Below the pieces are notes generated by a model. That model saw only the letters and a program-made list of their open reading frames with translations, did no database searches and was not told the origin of the DNA. Positions 1 through 7,715 of a stretch of 64,000 nt of DNA are shown piece by piece; positions within the stretch are counted from its first letter, which is position 1, and each line of letters begins with the position of its first letter. This stretch comes from Mobilicoccus sp032056465 (GTDB lineage Bacteria; Actinomycetota; Actinomycetes; Actinomycetales; Dermatophilaceae). Where the stretch lies: the NCBI RefSeq assembly GCF_032056465.1, contig NZ_DAMBCL010000008.1; one strand, 5' to 3'. The translations under genes were made by a program, and so were the position numbers.

Positions 1-1
1 G

Positions 2-25
2 TACGTGCCCGGATACATCCAGTGA
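2..25 (+). CDS. 3' end of an unidentified plus-strand gene (partial)
   Basis: One plus-strand frame reads seven codons (YVPGYIQ) and then TGA, directly before a strong terminator hairpin. This fits the tail of a gene that starts outside the window. The fragment is too short to assign, and the frame could be accidental. Confidence 0.25.
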   Translation, partial: YVPGYIQ

Positions 26-32
26 CGCGGGC

Positions 33-74
33 CCCGCCCGCCTGAGCCATCGCCTCGGTGGTCAGGCGGGCGGG
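33..74. terminator. Bidirectional hairpin terminator
   Basis: CCCGCCCGCCTGA (33-45) is exactly complementary to TCAGGCGGGCGGG (62-74), a perfect 13-bp stem with a 16-nt loop. It lies between the plus-strand gene tail and the minus-strand thioesterase, whose stop codon (62-64) is inside the stem. There is no U-tract, as is common in GC-rich actinobacteria. Confidence 0.7.
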
Positions 75-919
75 TTCCACCCCTGCGGGATGCGGACGCT
101 GCACAGCTGCCGTGACTGCGCGACGAGCGCGCCGCGGGAGTCCCAGATGAGGGCGTCCTCCTCCATGAGCCCGCCGGTGAGGATCGAGGAGTGCGTCGCC
201 ATCTGCAGCCACCCGGGCGCCGGGCGGCCGCGGACGTGACCGCTGAACTCGAGGGTGGGGGCCCACCCGCCGATGCCCAGATCGAACGACACCGGCGGCA
301 TCGCATCGAGGAAGAAGAGCAACGACAACGGGTCGGCGTCGCGACCGTCGGCGAACCGGATCCACGCCCGCATCTGCCCACGACCGGAGGGCTTGCCCAT
401 CGCCCATCCGGCCGTCGACGGGTCGAGGCGCAGATCGAGTCGGTGCATGAGCGGCGGCGCCTGCATGGGGCCGCCGGTGCGCGCCTGCGCCGCGTCGACG
501 CACTCCTCCGGGCTCGGCATGCTCACCGGCTCGACGCTGCGGTGCACCGGCGAGGCGACGTCGAGGTCGCCGTACGTCGCGAGGGCCCGCATGCGTTCGA
601 CGCGCCCACCGTCGGGGCCGTCCTGGGTGACGACCGCCTCCGCCGTGGAGAACGTGCGCCCCCGCCGCAGGACCTCGGTGTCGACGCGCAGGTCACCGTC
701 CGCACCCGCGGAGAGGAAGTGGGCCGAGAACGCGAGCGGGTCGGCGTGCGGCGTCGGCCCCTCCCCGAGCACCCGGGTGAGGGCTGCGGCGGCGGTCGCC
801 ATGACGACCCCGCCGTTGACCGCCGGGCCGATCGCCCAGTCCTGCGCGAAACGACCGGTGAACGTGCCCGCGTCGGCGCCGGGGGCGAGCCGCGTCGCGG
901 TGTCGAATTCAGATGCCAT
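62..919 (-). CDS. Thioesterase family protein (double hot-dog, acyl-CoA thioesterase-like)
   Basis: The 285-aa protein resembles actinobacterial TesB/4HBT_3-type thioesterases, which hydrolyse acyl-CoA thioesters in the cytoplasm. The N-terminal half has the hot-dog helix start (NGGVVMATAAAAL near residue 35) and an FSAHFLSAG strand; the C-terminal half repeats the fold and ends with LMEEDALIWDSRGALVAQS, a typical second-domain strand. Length fits the two-domain form. It is divergent from rmuC, with 94 bp between the starts. The substrate cannot be told from the sequence, and the family assignment rests on pattern recognition. Confidence 0.75.
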   Translation of the reverse strand: MASEFDTATRLAPGADAGTFTGRFAQDWAIGPAVNGGVVMATAAAALTRVLGEGPTPHADPLAFSAHFLSAGADGDLRVDTEVLRRGRTFSTAEAVVTQDGPDGGRVERMRALATYGDLDVASPVHRSVEPVSMPSPEECVDAAQARTGGPMQAPPLMHRLDLRLDPSTAGWAMGKPSGRGQMRAWIRFADGRDADPLSLLFFLDAMPPVSFDLGIGGWAPTLEFSGHVRGRPAPGWLQMATHSSILTGGLMEEDALIWDSRGALVAQSRQLCSVRIPQGWNPPA

Positions 920-1013
920 GACCGAGGTCTACCAGACGCCCCCGACACCCCGTCCACGCGGGTTCCCGTGCACGTGGGAAGGGTTGTCGGAGCCGACTGC
1001 GAGAGTGCGCCCC

Positions 1014-2243
1014 ATGGAGATCTCCGCGCTCGGCGTCATGCTCGTGTTCGTCGTCGGTGCCGTCCTCGGGGCGGTGACGGCGTGGTTCGCGGCCGCCTCA
1101 CGGTACGCCGCGCCGCTCGCCGCCGCGGGCGCCGAACGCGATGTCCTGCGGGCGCGGGTCGAGGAGCTCCGGCGCCGGGAGGACGACGACGAGGAGGTCA
1201 TGGCCGCCCTCGCCCCGGTCACCTCGGCGCTGGCCCGGGTCGAACGGCAGGTCGGGGTCCTCGAGCGGGACCGGGTCGAACAGTACGGCCGCCTCGGCGA
1301 ACGGTTGGGCGAGGTCGTCCGCAGCACGCGCGCCCTGCACCAGGAGACGTCCTCCCTCGCCGGCTCCCTCAACTCCTCCACGACCCGCGGCATGTGGGGT
1401 GAGGTGCAGCTTCGGCGTCTTCTCGAGCACGCGGGTCTGCTCGCGCGCTGCGACTTCGACGAACAGGCCTCGGCCGAGAACGCGCGGGCCCAGGCCGTGC
1501 GCCCCGACGTCGTCGTGCGACTCCCCGGAGGCAAGTCCCTCGTCGTCGACGCCAAGGCCCCGCTCACGGCGTTCCTGTCGGCGCAGGCCCCCGAACTCGA
1601 CGAGGCACGGCGCCGCCAACTCCTCGGGGCTCACGCCGCCGCACTCCGCGGGCACGTCGAGACGCTCGCCCGAAAGGAGTACTGGACGGCGTTCTCCCCC
1701 TCCCCCGAGATGGTCGTGTGCTTCGTCCCCGCCGACGCGGTGCTGGCCGCCGCGCTCGACGCCGATCCGTCGCTGTTCGACCACGCGATGGGTCGACGGG
1801 TCGTCCTCGCCTCCCCCGCGACGCTGCTCGCCCTCCTGCGAACGGTGGCGCACACCTGGCAGCAGGACGCCCTCACCGAGAACGCCCGCGAACTCCTCGA
1901 CCTCGGTCGTGAGCTCTACGACCGCCTCGGCACCCTCGGTGGACACGTCGGCAAGGTCGGTGGGGCCTTGCGGCGCAGTGTCGAGGCGTACAACGCGATG
2001 GTCGGCGCGATGGAGTCGCGCGTCTTCGTCACCGCCCGGCGGATGCACGAGCTCGGGCTCGCCCACGAGGCGCCCGCCACGCTCACCGCGCTCGAGGCGA
2101 CACCCCGTCCGCTCACCGCCGTCGAACTCCTCGACGGGCTGGAGGACGGATCTCTCGCGCGCGACCGACGATTCCTCGCGGCGAACGTGCCTCCCCCGCA
2201 GGATCAGGCTGCCGCGGCGGCCGACGACACGCGTACGGGATGA
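1014..2243 (+). CDS. rmuC: DNA recombination protein RmuC
   Basis: The protein has 409 aa from the ATG at 1014; an upstream extension in the same frame is out-of-register coding and was discarded. Residues 1-25 form one membrane segment, followed by a coiled coil (about 35-110). The RmuC domain then starts with GMWGEVQLRRLLEHAGL and contains VVRLPGGKSLVVDAKAPL, the PD-(D/E)XK-like core strand. E. coli RmuC limits inversions at short inverted repeats and is thought to be a membrane-tethered nuclease. It converges on ispH with 31 bp between the stops. No clear ribosome binding site is visible just before the ATG. Confidence 0.9.
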   Translation: MEISALGVMLVFVVGAVLGAVTAWFAAASRYAAPLAAAGAERDVLRARVEELRRREDDDEEVMAALAPVTSALARVERQVGVLERDRVEQYGRLGERLGEVVRSTRALHQETSSLAGSLNSSTTRGMWGEVQLRRLLEHAGLLARCDFDEQASAENARAQAVRPDVVVRLPGGKSLVVDAKAPLTAFLSAQAPELDEARRRQLLGAHAAALRGHVETLARKEYWTAFSPSPEMVVCFVPADAVLAAALDADPSLFDHAMGRRVVLASPATLLALLRTVAHTWQQDALTENARELLDLGRELYDRLGTLGGHVGKVGGALRRSVEAYNAMVGAMESRVFVTARRMHELGLAHEAPATLTALEATPRPLTAVELLDGLEDGSLARDRRFLAANVPPPQDQAAAAADDTRTG

Positions 2244-2274
2244 GCGAGTGCGGCCGCGGGAGGGCGGTCGGCCC

Positions 2275-3276
2275 TCAGCGCAACGACGCTCCCGCGTCGG
2301 ACTTCACCTTGGCCTGGTAGGGGATGCCGCGGGCCTTGAGGTCCTTGCGCAGGTCGGCGGGGAGGGCGAAGAGCAGGCTCTCCTCGGCGGCGACCACGGG
2401 CTCGACGTCCGTGTAGCCGCGGTCGGCGAGCGCGGCGAGCACGTCGTTGACGAGAATCTCCGGCACCGACGCACCGCTGCTGAGGCCGACGGTTCGCACG
2501 CCCTCGAACCACGAGTCGTCGATCTCGTCGGCGTAATCGACGAGATGGCCCGCCGTCGCGCCGTGTTCGAGGGCGACCTCGACGAGACGCACGGAGTTCG
2601 AGGAGTTCCGCGATCCCACGACGAGCATGAGGTCGACCCGGTCGGCCATGGCCCGAACCGCCCCCTGGCGGTTCTGCGTGGCGTAGCAGATGTCGTCGCT
2701 CGGCGGATCCTGCAGGTGGGGGAACTTCTCGCGCAGGCGACGGACGGTCTCCATGGTCTCGTCGACGCTCAAGGTCGTCTGCGAGAGCCACACGACCTTC
2801 TCCGGGTCACGCACCTCGACTCGTGCGACGTCGTCGGGGCCGTCCACGAGGGTGATGTGCTCGGGCGCCTCACCGGCGGTCCCGATGACCTCCTCGTGCC
2901 CCTCGTGACCGATGAGGAGGATGTCGTAGTCCTCCCCCGCGAACCGCTGGGCCTCACGGTGCACCTTGGTGACCAGCGGACAGGTGGCGTCGATCGCCCG
3001 GAGCGACCGCGTCTGGGCCTCCTCGTGGACCACGGGGGCCACCCCGTGCGCCGAGAACACGACCGTGGCACCCTCGGGCACCTCGTCGGTCTCCTCGACG
3101 AACACGGCGCCGCGCCGTTCGAGCACGGTGACGACGTGCTTGTTGTGGACGATCTGCTTGCGCACGTACACCGGCGCACCGTAGAGCTCGAGCGCCTTCT
3201 CCACCGTGACCACGGCGCGGTCGACGCCCGCGCAGTACCCGCGCGGGGCGGCCAGCAGGACTCGCTTGTCGTTCAT
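2275..3276 (-). CDS. ispH: 4-hydroxy-3-methylbut-2-enyl diphosphate reductase
   Basis: IspH (LytB) makes IPP and DMAPP from HMBPP in the last step of the MEP isoprenoid pathway, using a [4Fe-4S] cluster. The three cluster cysteines are visible in APRGYCAGVDRA (N-terminus), IDATCPLVTKVH and DDICYATQNRQ. The conserved RNSSNSVRL substrate-binding stretch follows the third. The chosen start (MNDKRV) gives 333 aa. In-frame GTG 3291 and ATG 3300 are alternatives, and a GGGAGG lies between them, so the start is uncertain. It is divergent from xseA. Confidence 0.95.
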   Translation of the reverse strand: MNDKRVLLAAPRGYCAGVDRAVVTVEKALELYGAPVYVRKQIVHNKHVVTVLERRGAVFVEETDEVPEGATVVFSAHGVAPVVHEEAQTRSLRAIDATCPLVTKVHREAQRFAGEDYDILLIGHEGHEEVIGTAGEAPEHITLVDGPDDVARVEVRDPEKVVWLSQTTLSVDETMETVRRLREKFPHLQDPPSDDICYATQNRQGAVRAMADRVDLMLVVGSRNSSNSVRLVEVALEHGATAGHLVDYADEIDDSWFEGVRTVGLSSGASVPEILVNDVLAALADRGYTDVEPVVAAEESLLFALPADLRKDLKARGIPYQAKVKSDAGASLR

Positions 3277-3390
3277 CGCTTCGTCAGTCACGCCTCCCAT
3301 CCTAGAGAGGCGTCCCGAACGCCGCCTGGACGCACCGGCCCCCGCCGGGCCACGGGGCGGCGCAGCACCGGCGGGGCGCAGGTGCGCTGG

Positions 3391-3404
3391 CATACTGGCG
3401 CGCG
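3391..3404 (+). promoter_or_regulatory. Possible -10 element of a leaderless xseA transcript
   Basis: CATACT (3391-3396) resembles TATAAT and ends 7 nt before the GTG of xseA. No Shine-Dalgarno sequence precedes the GTG. A leaderless mRNA is therefore plausible but unproven. Confidence 0.35.
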
Positions 3405-4645
3405 TGAGCGAGCCCCTGCCCGCCAAGGCGGCCGAGACGACCGCCGAGCGCCCCTGGCCGCTGCGGCTCCTCTCGATGAAGATCACCGAGTACGTGGACA
3501 AGATGTCCCCGGTGTGGATCGAGGGACAGATCGTCCAGCTCAACCGCCGTCCCGGGGCACGGTCGTGTTTCGTCACCCTCCGCGACGCCGACGTCGACAT
3601 GTCGATGACGGTGACCGTCCCCACCGTCGTGCTCGACCGGATGCCCATCACCGAGGGCAGCCGCGTCGTCACCCATGCCAAGCCGACGTACTGGAGCAAA
3701 CGCGGCACCCTCCAGCTCGAGGCGCGCGACATGCGCCCGGTCGGCGAGGGCGAACTCCTCGCCCGGCTGGAGCACCTCAAACGTGTGCTCGCGTCGGAGG
3801 GACTGTTCGCCGCCGACCGCAAGCGCTCCCTGCCCTTCCTGCCGCAGCGGGTCGGCCTCGTGTGCGGACGGGCGAGCGCCGCGATGCGGGACGTGCTCGA
3901 CAACGCCCGCCGCCGGTGGCCGGCGGTGGAGTTCGAGGTGCGGGAGGTGCCGGTCCAGGGCACCGACGCGGTGCTCGCCGTCACCGCAGCACTGACGGAG
4001 CTCGACACCCACCCGCAGGTCGACGTCATCGTCATCACCCGCGGGGGTGGCTCGTTCGAGGATCTCCTGCCGTTCAGCAACGAGTCCCTGATCCGGGCGG
4101 TCGCCGCGGCACGCACGCCGGTCGTGAGCGCGATCGGCCACGAGGTCGACACCCCCCTGCTCGATTTCGTCGCCGACCTCCGCGCCTCGACTCCCACCGA
4201 CGCCGCGAAGCGCATCGTGCCGGACGTCGAGGTCGAACGCGCGGGCATCGCGCAGCTCGCCGGCCGAGCGCGCGCGGCCGTCGCCGCCCGCCTCGCGAGC
4301 GAACGTCGTCACCTGCAGGTGATCCGATCACGCCCGGTCCTCACGGACCCGCACGCCACCCTCGCCCCCCACCGCGAGGTCCTCGCGCGGCACCGCGAGC
4401 GCGGCGAAGGCGCGCTCACTCGACGCCTCGACGGCGAACGGGCACGGGTGAGCGCGCTGTCGGCGCAGCTCCGGGCCCTGTCACCGCAGGGGACGCTCGA
4501 CCGCGGCTACGCGATCGTCCTCCACGCCGACGGGCGGGTGGTCACCGATCGCGAGGACGTGGAGGTCGGTGAGATCCTGCGGGTCAAGGTCGCCCGTGGA
4601 GACTTCGGGGTCCGCCCCGTGACCAGGAGAAAGGCACGCGCATGA
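3404..4645 (+). CDS. xseA: Exodeoxyribonuclease VII large subunit
   Basis: The 413-aa protein starts at GTG 3404. An N-terminal OB-fold (about 30-125, WIEGQIVQLNRRPGARSCFV) is followed by the catalytic domain with GLVCGRASAAMRDVLDNARRRW, VDVIVITRGGGSFEDLLPF and VVSAIGHEVDTPLLDFVADL, all XseA hallmarks. The C-terminal ALSPQGTLDRGYAIV ends the family pattern. With XseB it degrades single-stranded DNA into oligonucleotides, acting in repair. It overlaps xseB by 4 bp (ATGA), so the two are translationally coupled. Confidence 0.95.
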   Translation: MSEPLPAKAAETTAERPWPLRLLSMKITEYVDKMSPVWIEGQIVQLNRRPGARSCFVTLRDADVDMSMTVTVPTVVLDRMPITEGSRVVTHAKPTYWSKRGTLQLEARDMRPVGEGELLARLEHLKRVLASEGLFAADRKRSLPFLPQRVGLVCGRASAAMRDVLDNARRRWPAVEFEVREVPVQGTDAVLAVTAALTELDTHPQVDVIVITRGGGSFEDLLPFSNESLIRAVAAARTPVVSAIGHEVDTPLLDFVADLRASTPTDAAKRIVPDVEVERAGIAQLAGRARAAVAARLASERRHLQVIRSRPVLTDPHATLAPHREVLARHRERGEGALTRRLDGERARVSALSAQLRALSPQGTLDRGYAIVLHADGRVVTDREDVEVGEILRVKVARGDFGVRPVTRRKARA

Positions 4646-4983
4646 CCGACGACTCCCTCGACGACGCCGGGGCAGGCGCCCGCACGGAGGACGACCTCGT
4701 CGAGGTCCTCGACCCCGCCGATGCCGGGGCAGCCGGCGTCGACGGCGCCGGTCCCGCCACGGACCCGACGAGCAGCCGACCCGACGTGTCCGGCCTCTCC
4801 TACGAGGAGGCGCGCGACAAGCTCGTCGAGACGGTCTCCCGGTTGGAGTCGGGCCAGGCCGATCTCGAGGCGAGCGTCGCCCTGTGGGAACTGGGCGAGG
4901 CACTGGCCGCCCACTGCACCGCGGCCCTCGACCGCGCCGAGGCCCGTCTGGACCGCGCCCGGCCTGACCCGGGGCGAGCCTGA
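4642..4983 (+). CDS. xseB: Exodeoxyribonuclease VII small subunit
   Basis: The 113-aa protein contains the XseB core LSYEEARDKLVETVSRLESG and LEASVALWELGEAL in its last 65 residues, forming the helical hairpin that binds XseA. The first 45 residues are an acidic, low-complexity extension absent from the E. coli protein. It starts inside the xseA stop codon. The C-terminus is rich in Arg, Ala and Asp. Confidence 0.93.
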   Translation: MTDDSLDDAGAGARTEDDLVEVLDPADAGAAGVDGAGPATDPTSSRPDVSGLSYEEARDKLVETVSRLESGQADLEASVALWELGEALAAHCTAALDRAEARLDRARPDPGRA

Positions 4984-5016
4984 CCCCCGTCGACGCGACT
5001 CAACGCCGCGTCGGGC

Positions 5017-5784
5017 TCACTTGCCGTACGGCCGAAGGGAGCCCGCGACCTGCTCGAGGGTGGCGTAGTCGGCGAGGCCGGAGACGACCGTCGTCATGTC
5101 GCCCCGGGTCCCGACGAGGCCGCGACGCGCGGGATCGCCACCGGCGGTGACCCGCGTCCACGTGGCTCCACCGACGGTGCTCGTCCCGTCCTCCCGGCCG
5201 TTCGACACGGCCTCGGCGCGCCAGGCCTCGGCCTTCTCCGCCGGGGTGTCGGCGGGAATCTGTTGGACGGCGACGAACACCGAATCGTCGTCGGTGCGGG
5301 TGTACCCGACGTACCAGCTGACCGGGTCCGTGCCGTGCCGCACGCTCGTCGCCTTCCACGGCTTGCCGGGCTCCCCGAGCTGCGGGATCCACACCGTCGT
5401 CTGCGACTCCTCCTGGAGCTGCCGAGCCACGGGGGTGACGTCGACGGGCGGTTGGGTCACCGAGTCCGGCCGCGGGACGATGGCGTAGATGACGAACAGC
5501 AGCGCCGCCACCGCAGCGGTGGACAGCAGCAGGCTGCGCCAGTTGCCGCGGCCACGCGCGCGGGCGGGCGGCCCGGCGTCGACGTCTCCCTCAGCACCCG
5601 GTGCCGCGGCCGGAGCACCGGGGGTGATCGATGCGGGAGGCGCGCCGTGCGCGACGGACGCGTCGACGGGCGAGCTCGGGTCCTCCCGGTCGGAGGTGGT
5701 CGGCGCGGAGGTATCCGCATCCCGCGTGGAGGACCCCGAGGACCGGTCGGAGGGCGCAGAGGACGAGGGAGTCGGGGAGCTCAT
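5017..5784 (-). CDS. DUF4245 family membrane-anchored protein
   Basis: The protein has 255 aa from ATG 5784, preceded by GAGAA 7 nt upstream; ATG 5802 is an alternative. The first 85 residues are Ser/Pro/Asp-rich. One membrane helix follows (LLLSTAAVAALLFVIYAIV), then an extracytoplasmic DUF4245 domain with WYVGYTRTDDDSVFVAVQQ and TSTVGGATWTRV. DUF4245 proteins are actinobacterial, usually beside xseAB and glpX, and have no established function. Here the gene converges on xseB, but no glpX follows. Confidence 0.85.
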   Translation of the reverse strand: MSSPTPSSSAPSDRSSGSSTRDADTSAPTTSDREDPSSPVDASVAHGAPPASITPGAPAAAPGAEGDVDAGPPARARGRGNWRSLLLSTAAVAALLFVIYAIVPRPDSVTQPPVDVTPVARQLQEESQTTVWIPQLGEPGKPWKATSVRHGTDPVSWYVGYTRTDDDSVFVAVQQIPADTPAEKAEAWRAEAVSNGREDGTSTVGGATWTRVTAGGDPARRGLVGTRGDMTTVVSGLADYATLEQVAGSLRPYGK

Positions 5785-5874
5785 GTCGCCATTCTCGCGC
5801 ATCCCGCCGGGTGCACCCGACGGTCACCGGGGACGCCGCGGCCCGTCCTCCGAGCCGCCCCCGAACGCAGCCGC

Positions 5875-5895
5875 TAGATTCCTCACATGAGGAAT
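5875..5895 (+). promoter_or_regulatory. TetR-gene promoter -10 and operator O1
   Basis: TAGATT (5875-5880) resembles a -10 element. It overlaps an inverted repeat TTCCTCA-CA-TGAGGAA (5879-5894) with perfect 7-bp arms, extended to 8 bp by an outer A/T pair. The site is 12 nt before the TetR start at 5907, after a GAGGG ribosome binding site. A related repeat lies at 7700-7715, so both are likely targets of the TetR protein. Confidence 0.6.
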
Positions 5896-5906
5896 GAGGG
5901 CACGGC

Positions 5907-6527
5907 GTGAGGCCGCGCGGCCGACGCCCGGCCGGGTCGGACACCCGGGGCGACATCCTCCTCGCTGCCCGGCGCACGTTCGCCGAGCGTGGGTACGACG
6001 CGACCTCGCTGCGCGGTGTGGCGCGCACGGCCGGCGTGGATCCCGCGTTGGTCCACCACTACTTCACGAGCAAGTCCGACCTGTTCTTCCACGCCGTCAT
6101 CGGCGACATCGAGGCCGACTCGGAGGAACGGATCCGTCCAGCCGAGATCATCGAGGGCATCATCACCGGCCCCGCGGAGTTCATGGCCCACCGCTGGACG
6201 GTCGCCTTCCTCGGCATCTGGGACCGGCCGGGAGCCTCGGACCGGCTCCTCTCCATGCTGGGCGCGGTCGCCGCTGGAGACGAGGTGCGCGCCCAGGTGG
6301 TCCAGTTCCTCCAGGGTGAGGTCTTCGCGCCGATCGCGGCGGCGGTGTCGCCCGACCGCCGTGAGACGCGGGCGCAGCTCGCCGCCTCCCACGTCATGGG
6401 GATCATCATCGCGCGGTACGTCGCCCGCCTGCCCGTCCTCGCGGCCATGCCCGCCGAGGAGGTCGCGCGTCTCACCGCCCCCAACCTGCAGCACTACCTC
6501 ACGGGCGATCTGGGGTCGGAGCGCTGA
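5907..6527 (+). CDS. TetR family transcriptional regulator (likely controls the adjacent efflux operon)
   Basis: The 206-aa protein starts at GTG 5907 with GAGGG 6 nt upstream. The N-terminal helix-turn-helix (about 15-60: RGDILLAARRTFAERGYDAT, then VDPALVHHYFTSKSDLF) is typical of TetR, and the rest is the helical ligand domain. It resembles TetR proteins encoded next to YbhGFSR-type exporters (E. coli CecR). An inverted repeat lies over its own promoter, and a similar one lies over the exporter promoter, suggesting autoregulation and control of export. Its 3' end overlaps the convergent enzyme gene by 29 bp. Confidence 0.88.
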   Translation: MRPRGRRPAGSDTRGDILLAARRTFAERGYDATSLRGVARTAGVDPALVHHYFTSKSDLFFHAVIGDIEADSEERIRPAEIIEGIITGPAEFMAHRWTVAFLGIWDRPGASDRLLSMLGAVAAGDEVRAQVVQFLQGEVFAPIAAAVSPDRRETRAQLAASHVMGIIIARYVARLPVLAAMPAEEVARLTAPNLQHYLTGDLGSER

Positions 6528-7602
6528 GGACGGCGTCGAGCGCCCGGGCGAGGTCTCGCCAGAGGTCCTCGACGTCCTCGATCCCGACCGACAGGCGCAC
6601 GAGTCCCTCGGGGACGAGGTCCGGCTCCGAGGGGTAGCGGCGTCGACGTTCGAGTTGGGACTCCACACCGCCGAGGCTCGTCGAGTGGGTCCAGAGTGTC
6701 GTCGCGGCACAGACGTGCTCGGCCGCCGTCGCCCCGCCGCGGACGTCGACGGCGAGCATCGCCCCCGAGCCGGGGTACCGCACCCGTTCGATCGCGGGGT
6801 GTTCCGCGAGGCGTGCGGCCAGGGTGGCCGCGTTGGCGCCCGCCCGGTCGACGCGCACCGCGAGAGTCCGCAGGCCGCGCAGGGCCAGCCAGACCTCCAT
6901 CGGCCCCGGGACGGCCCCATGCAGGTGGCGATGGTGGAAGAGGGAGTCGTAGGTACCACGCCCGCCCTCGTCCTCCGGCGTGACGAGCACCCCGAGGACG
7001 ACGTCGCTGTGGCCGGAGAGGTACTTCGTCGCCGAGTGCAGGACGACGTCCGCGCCCCACTCCAGGGGGCGGGCGAGGATCGGGGTCGGGAAGGTGTTGT
7101 CGACGACGCTCCGCACGCCGACGGCACGCGCGGCGGCGAGCAGACGCGGCAGGTCGGCGACCTCCATGAGGGGGTTTCCCGGCGACTCCACCCACAGGAG
7201 TTCCGCGCCGGGGAGCGCCGACTCGACGGCGGTGACATCGGTGAGGTCGACCTCGCGCAGGGTGATGCGGCCGGTCTCGGCGGCCTCGCGAAGCAGGGTC
7301 AGCACGCCCATGTAGGCGCTCCGCGGGGCGACGACCACGCCCCCGTGCGGCACGAGCGCGAGCACGGCGGCCGCGGCCGCCATCCCCGACGCGAACACGA
7401 GCGCGCGGCCTCCCTCCAACACCCCGACGGCCTCCTCGAACGGGGTGAACGCCGGCGAGGTCTCCCGGGCGTAGGTGTGCTCACCGCCGTGGACGAACGT
7501 CGACGTGAGGACGAGCGGTGGGTTGACCGGCGACCCCGGGGCGTGCGGCCGCCCGGTGACGACGCAGCTGGTGGAGGGGGCGAGGGCCTCGGGAGGGGTC
7601 AT
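6499..7602 (-). CDS. PLP-dependent trans-sulfuration enzyme (cystathionine gamma-synthase/lyase-like)
   Basis: The 367-aa protein belongs to the Cys/Met-metabolism PLP family. Visible are the N-terminal PLP loop (ALVFASGMAAAAAVLAL), the aspartate region SVVDNTFPTPI, the Schiff-base lysine in LHSATKYLSGHSDVV, and the C-terminal RLSVGIEDVEDLWRDL. Family members act on cystathionine, O-acyl-homoserine or methionine; the exact reaction cannot be told. ATG 7602 has AGGA 9 nt upstream; ATG 7611 is the alternative. It is divergent from the efflux operon, so the operator between them might also affect it. Confidence 0.85.
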   Translation of the reverse strand: MTPPEALAPSTSCVVTGRPHAPGSPVNPPLVLTSTFVHGGEHTYARETSPAFTPFEEAVGVLEGGRALVFASGMAAAAAVLALVPHGGVVVAPRSAYMGVLTLLREAAETGRITLREVDLTDVTAVESALPGAELLWVESPGNPLMEVADLPRLLAAARAVGVRSVVDNTFPTPILARPLEWGADVVLHSATKYLSGHSDVVLGVLVTPEDEGGRGTYDSLFHHRHLHGAVPGPMEVWLALRGLRTLAVRVDRAGANAATLAARLAEHPAIERVRYPGSGAMLAVDVRGGATAAEHVCAATTLWTHSTSLGGVESQLERRRRYPSEPDLVPEGLVRLSVGIEDVEDLWRDLARALDAVLSAPTPDRP

Positions 7603-7671
7603 GGGGTCCATCCTGCCCCGACGGTCCGCCTGCCCCGGACGTGGATTCGCGAGCCGGGTCGCGCCACCCCC

Positions 7672-7715
7672 TTGTCCTGACGGGCGGAGCGGATTAGATT
7701 TCATCATGTGGTGAA
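7672..7715 (+). promoter_or_regulatory. Efflux-operon promoter with TetR operator O2
   Basis: TTGTCC (7672-7677) and TAGATT (7695-7700) are 17 bp apart, a good -35/-10 pair. The -10 is followed by TTCATCA-TG-TGGTGAA (7700-7715), arms matching at 6 of 7 positions. It matches O1 at 11 of 16 positions and uses the same TAGATT hexamer. The predicted transcription start coincides with the GTG codons at 7708/7711. Confidence 0.6.

Noticed and set aside
1141..4572. Very long plus-strand open frame (over 1,100 codons)
   Set aside because: Its product is an Arg/Ser/Pro-rich sequence without domains, and it runs across rmuC, ispH (opposite strand) and xseA. It is a shadow of high GC content.
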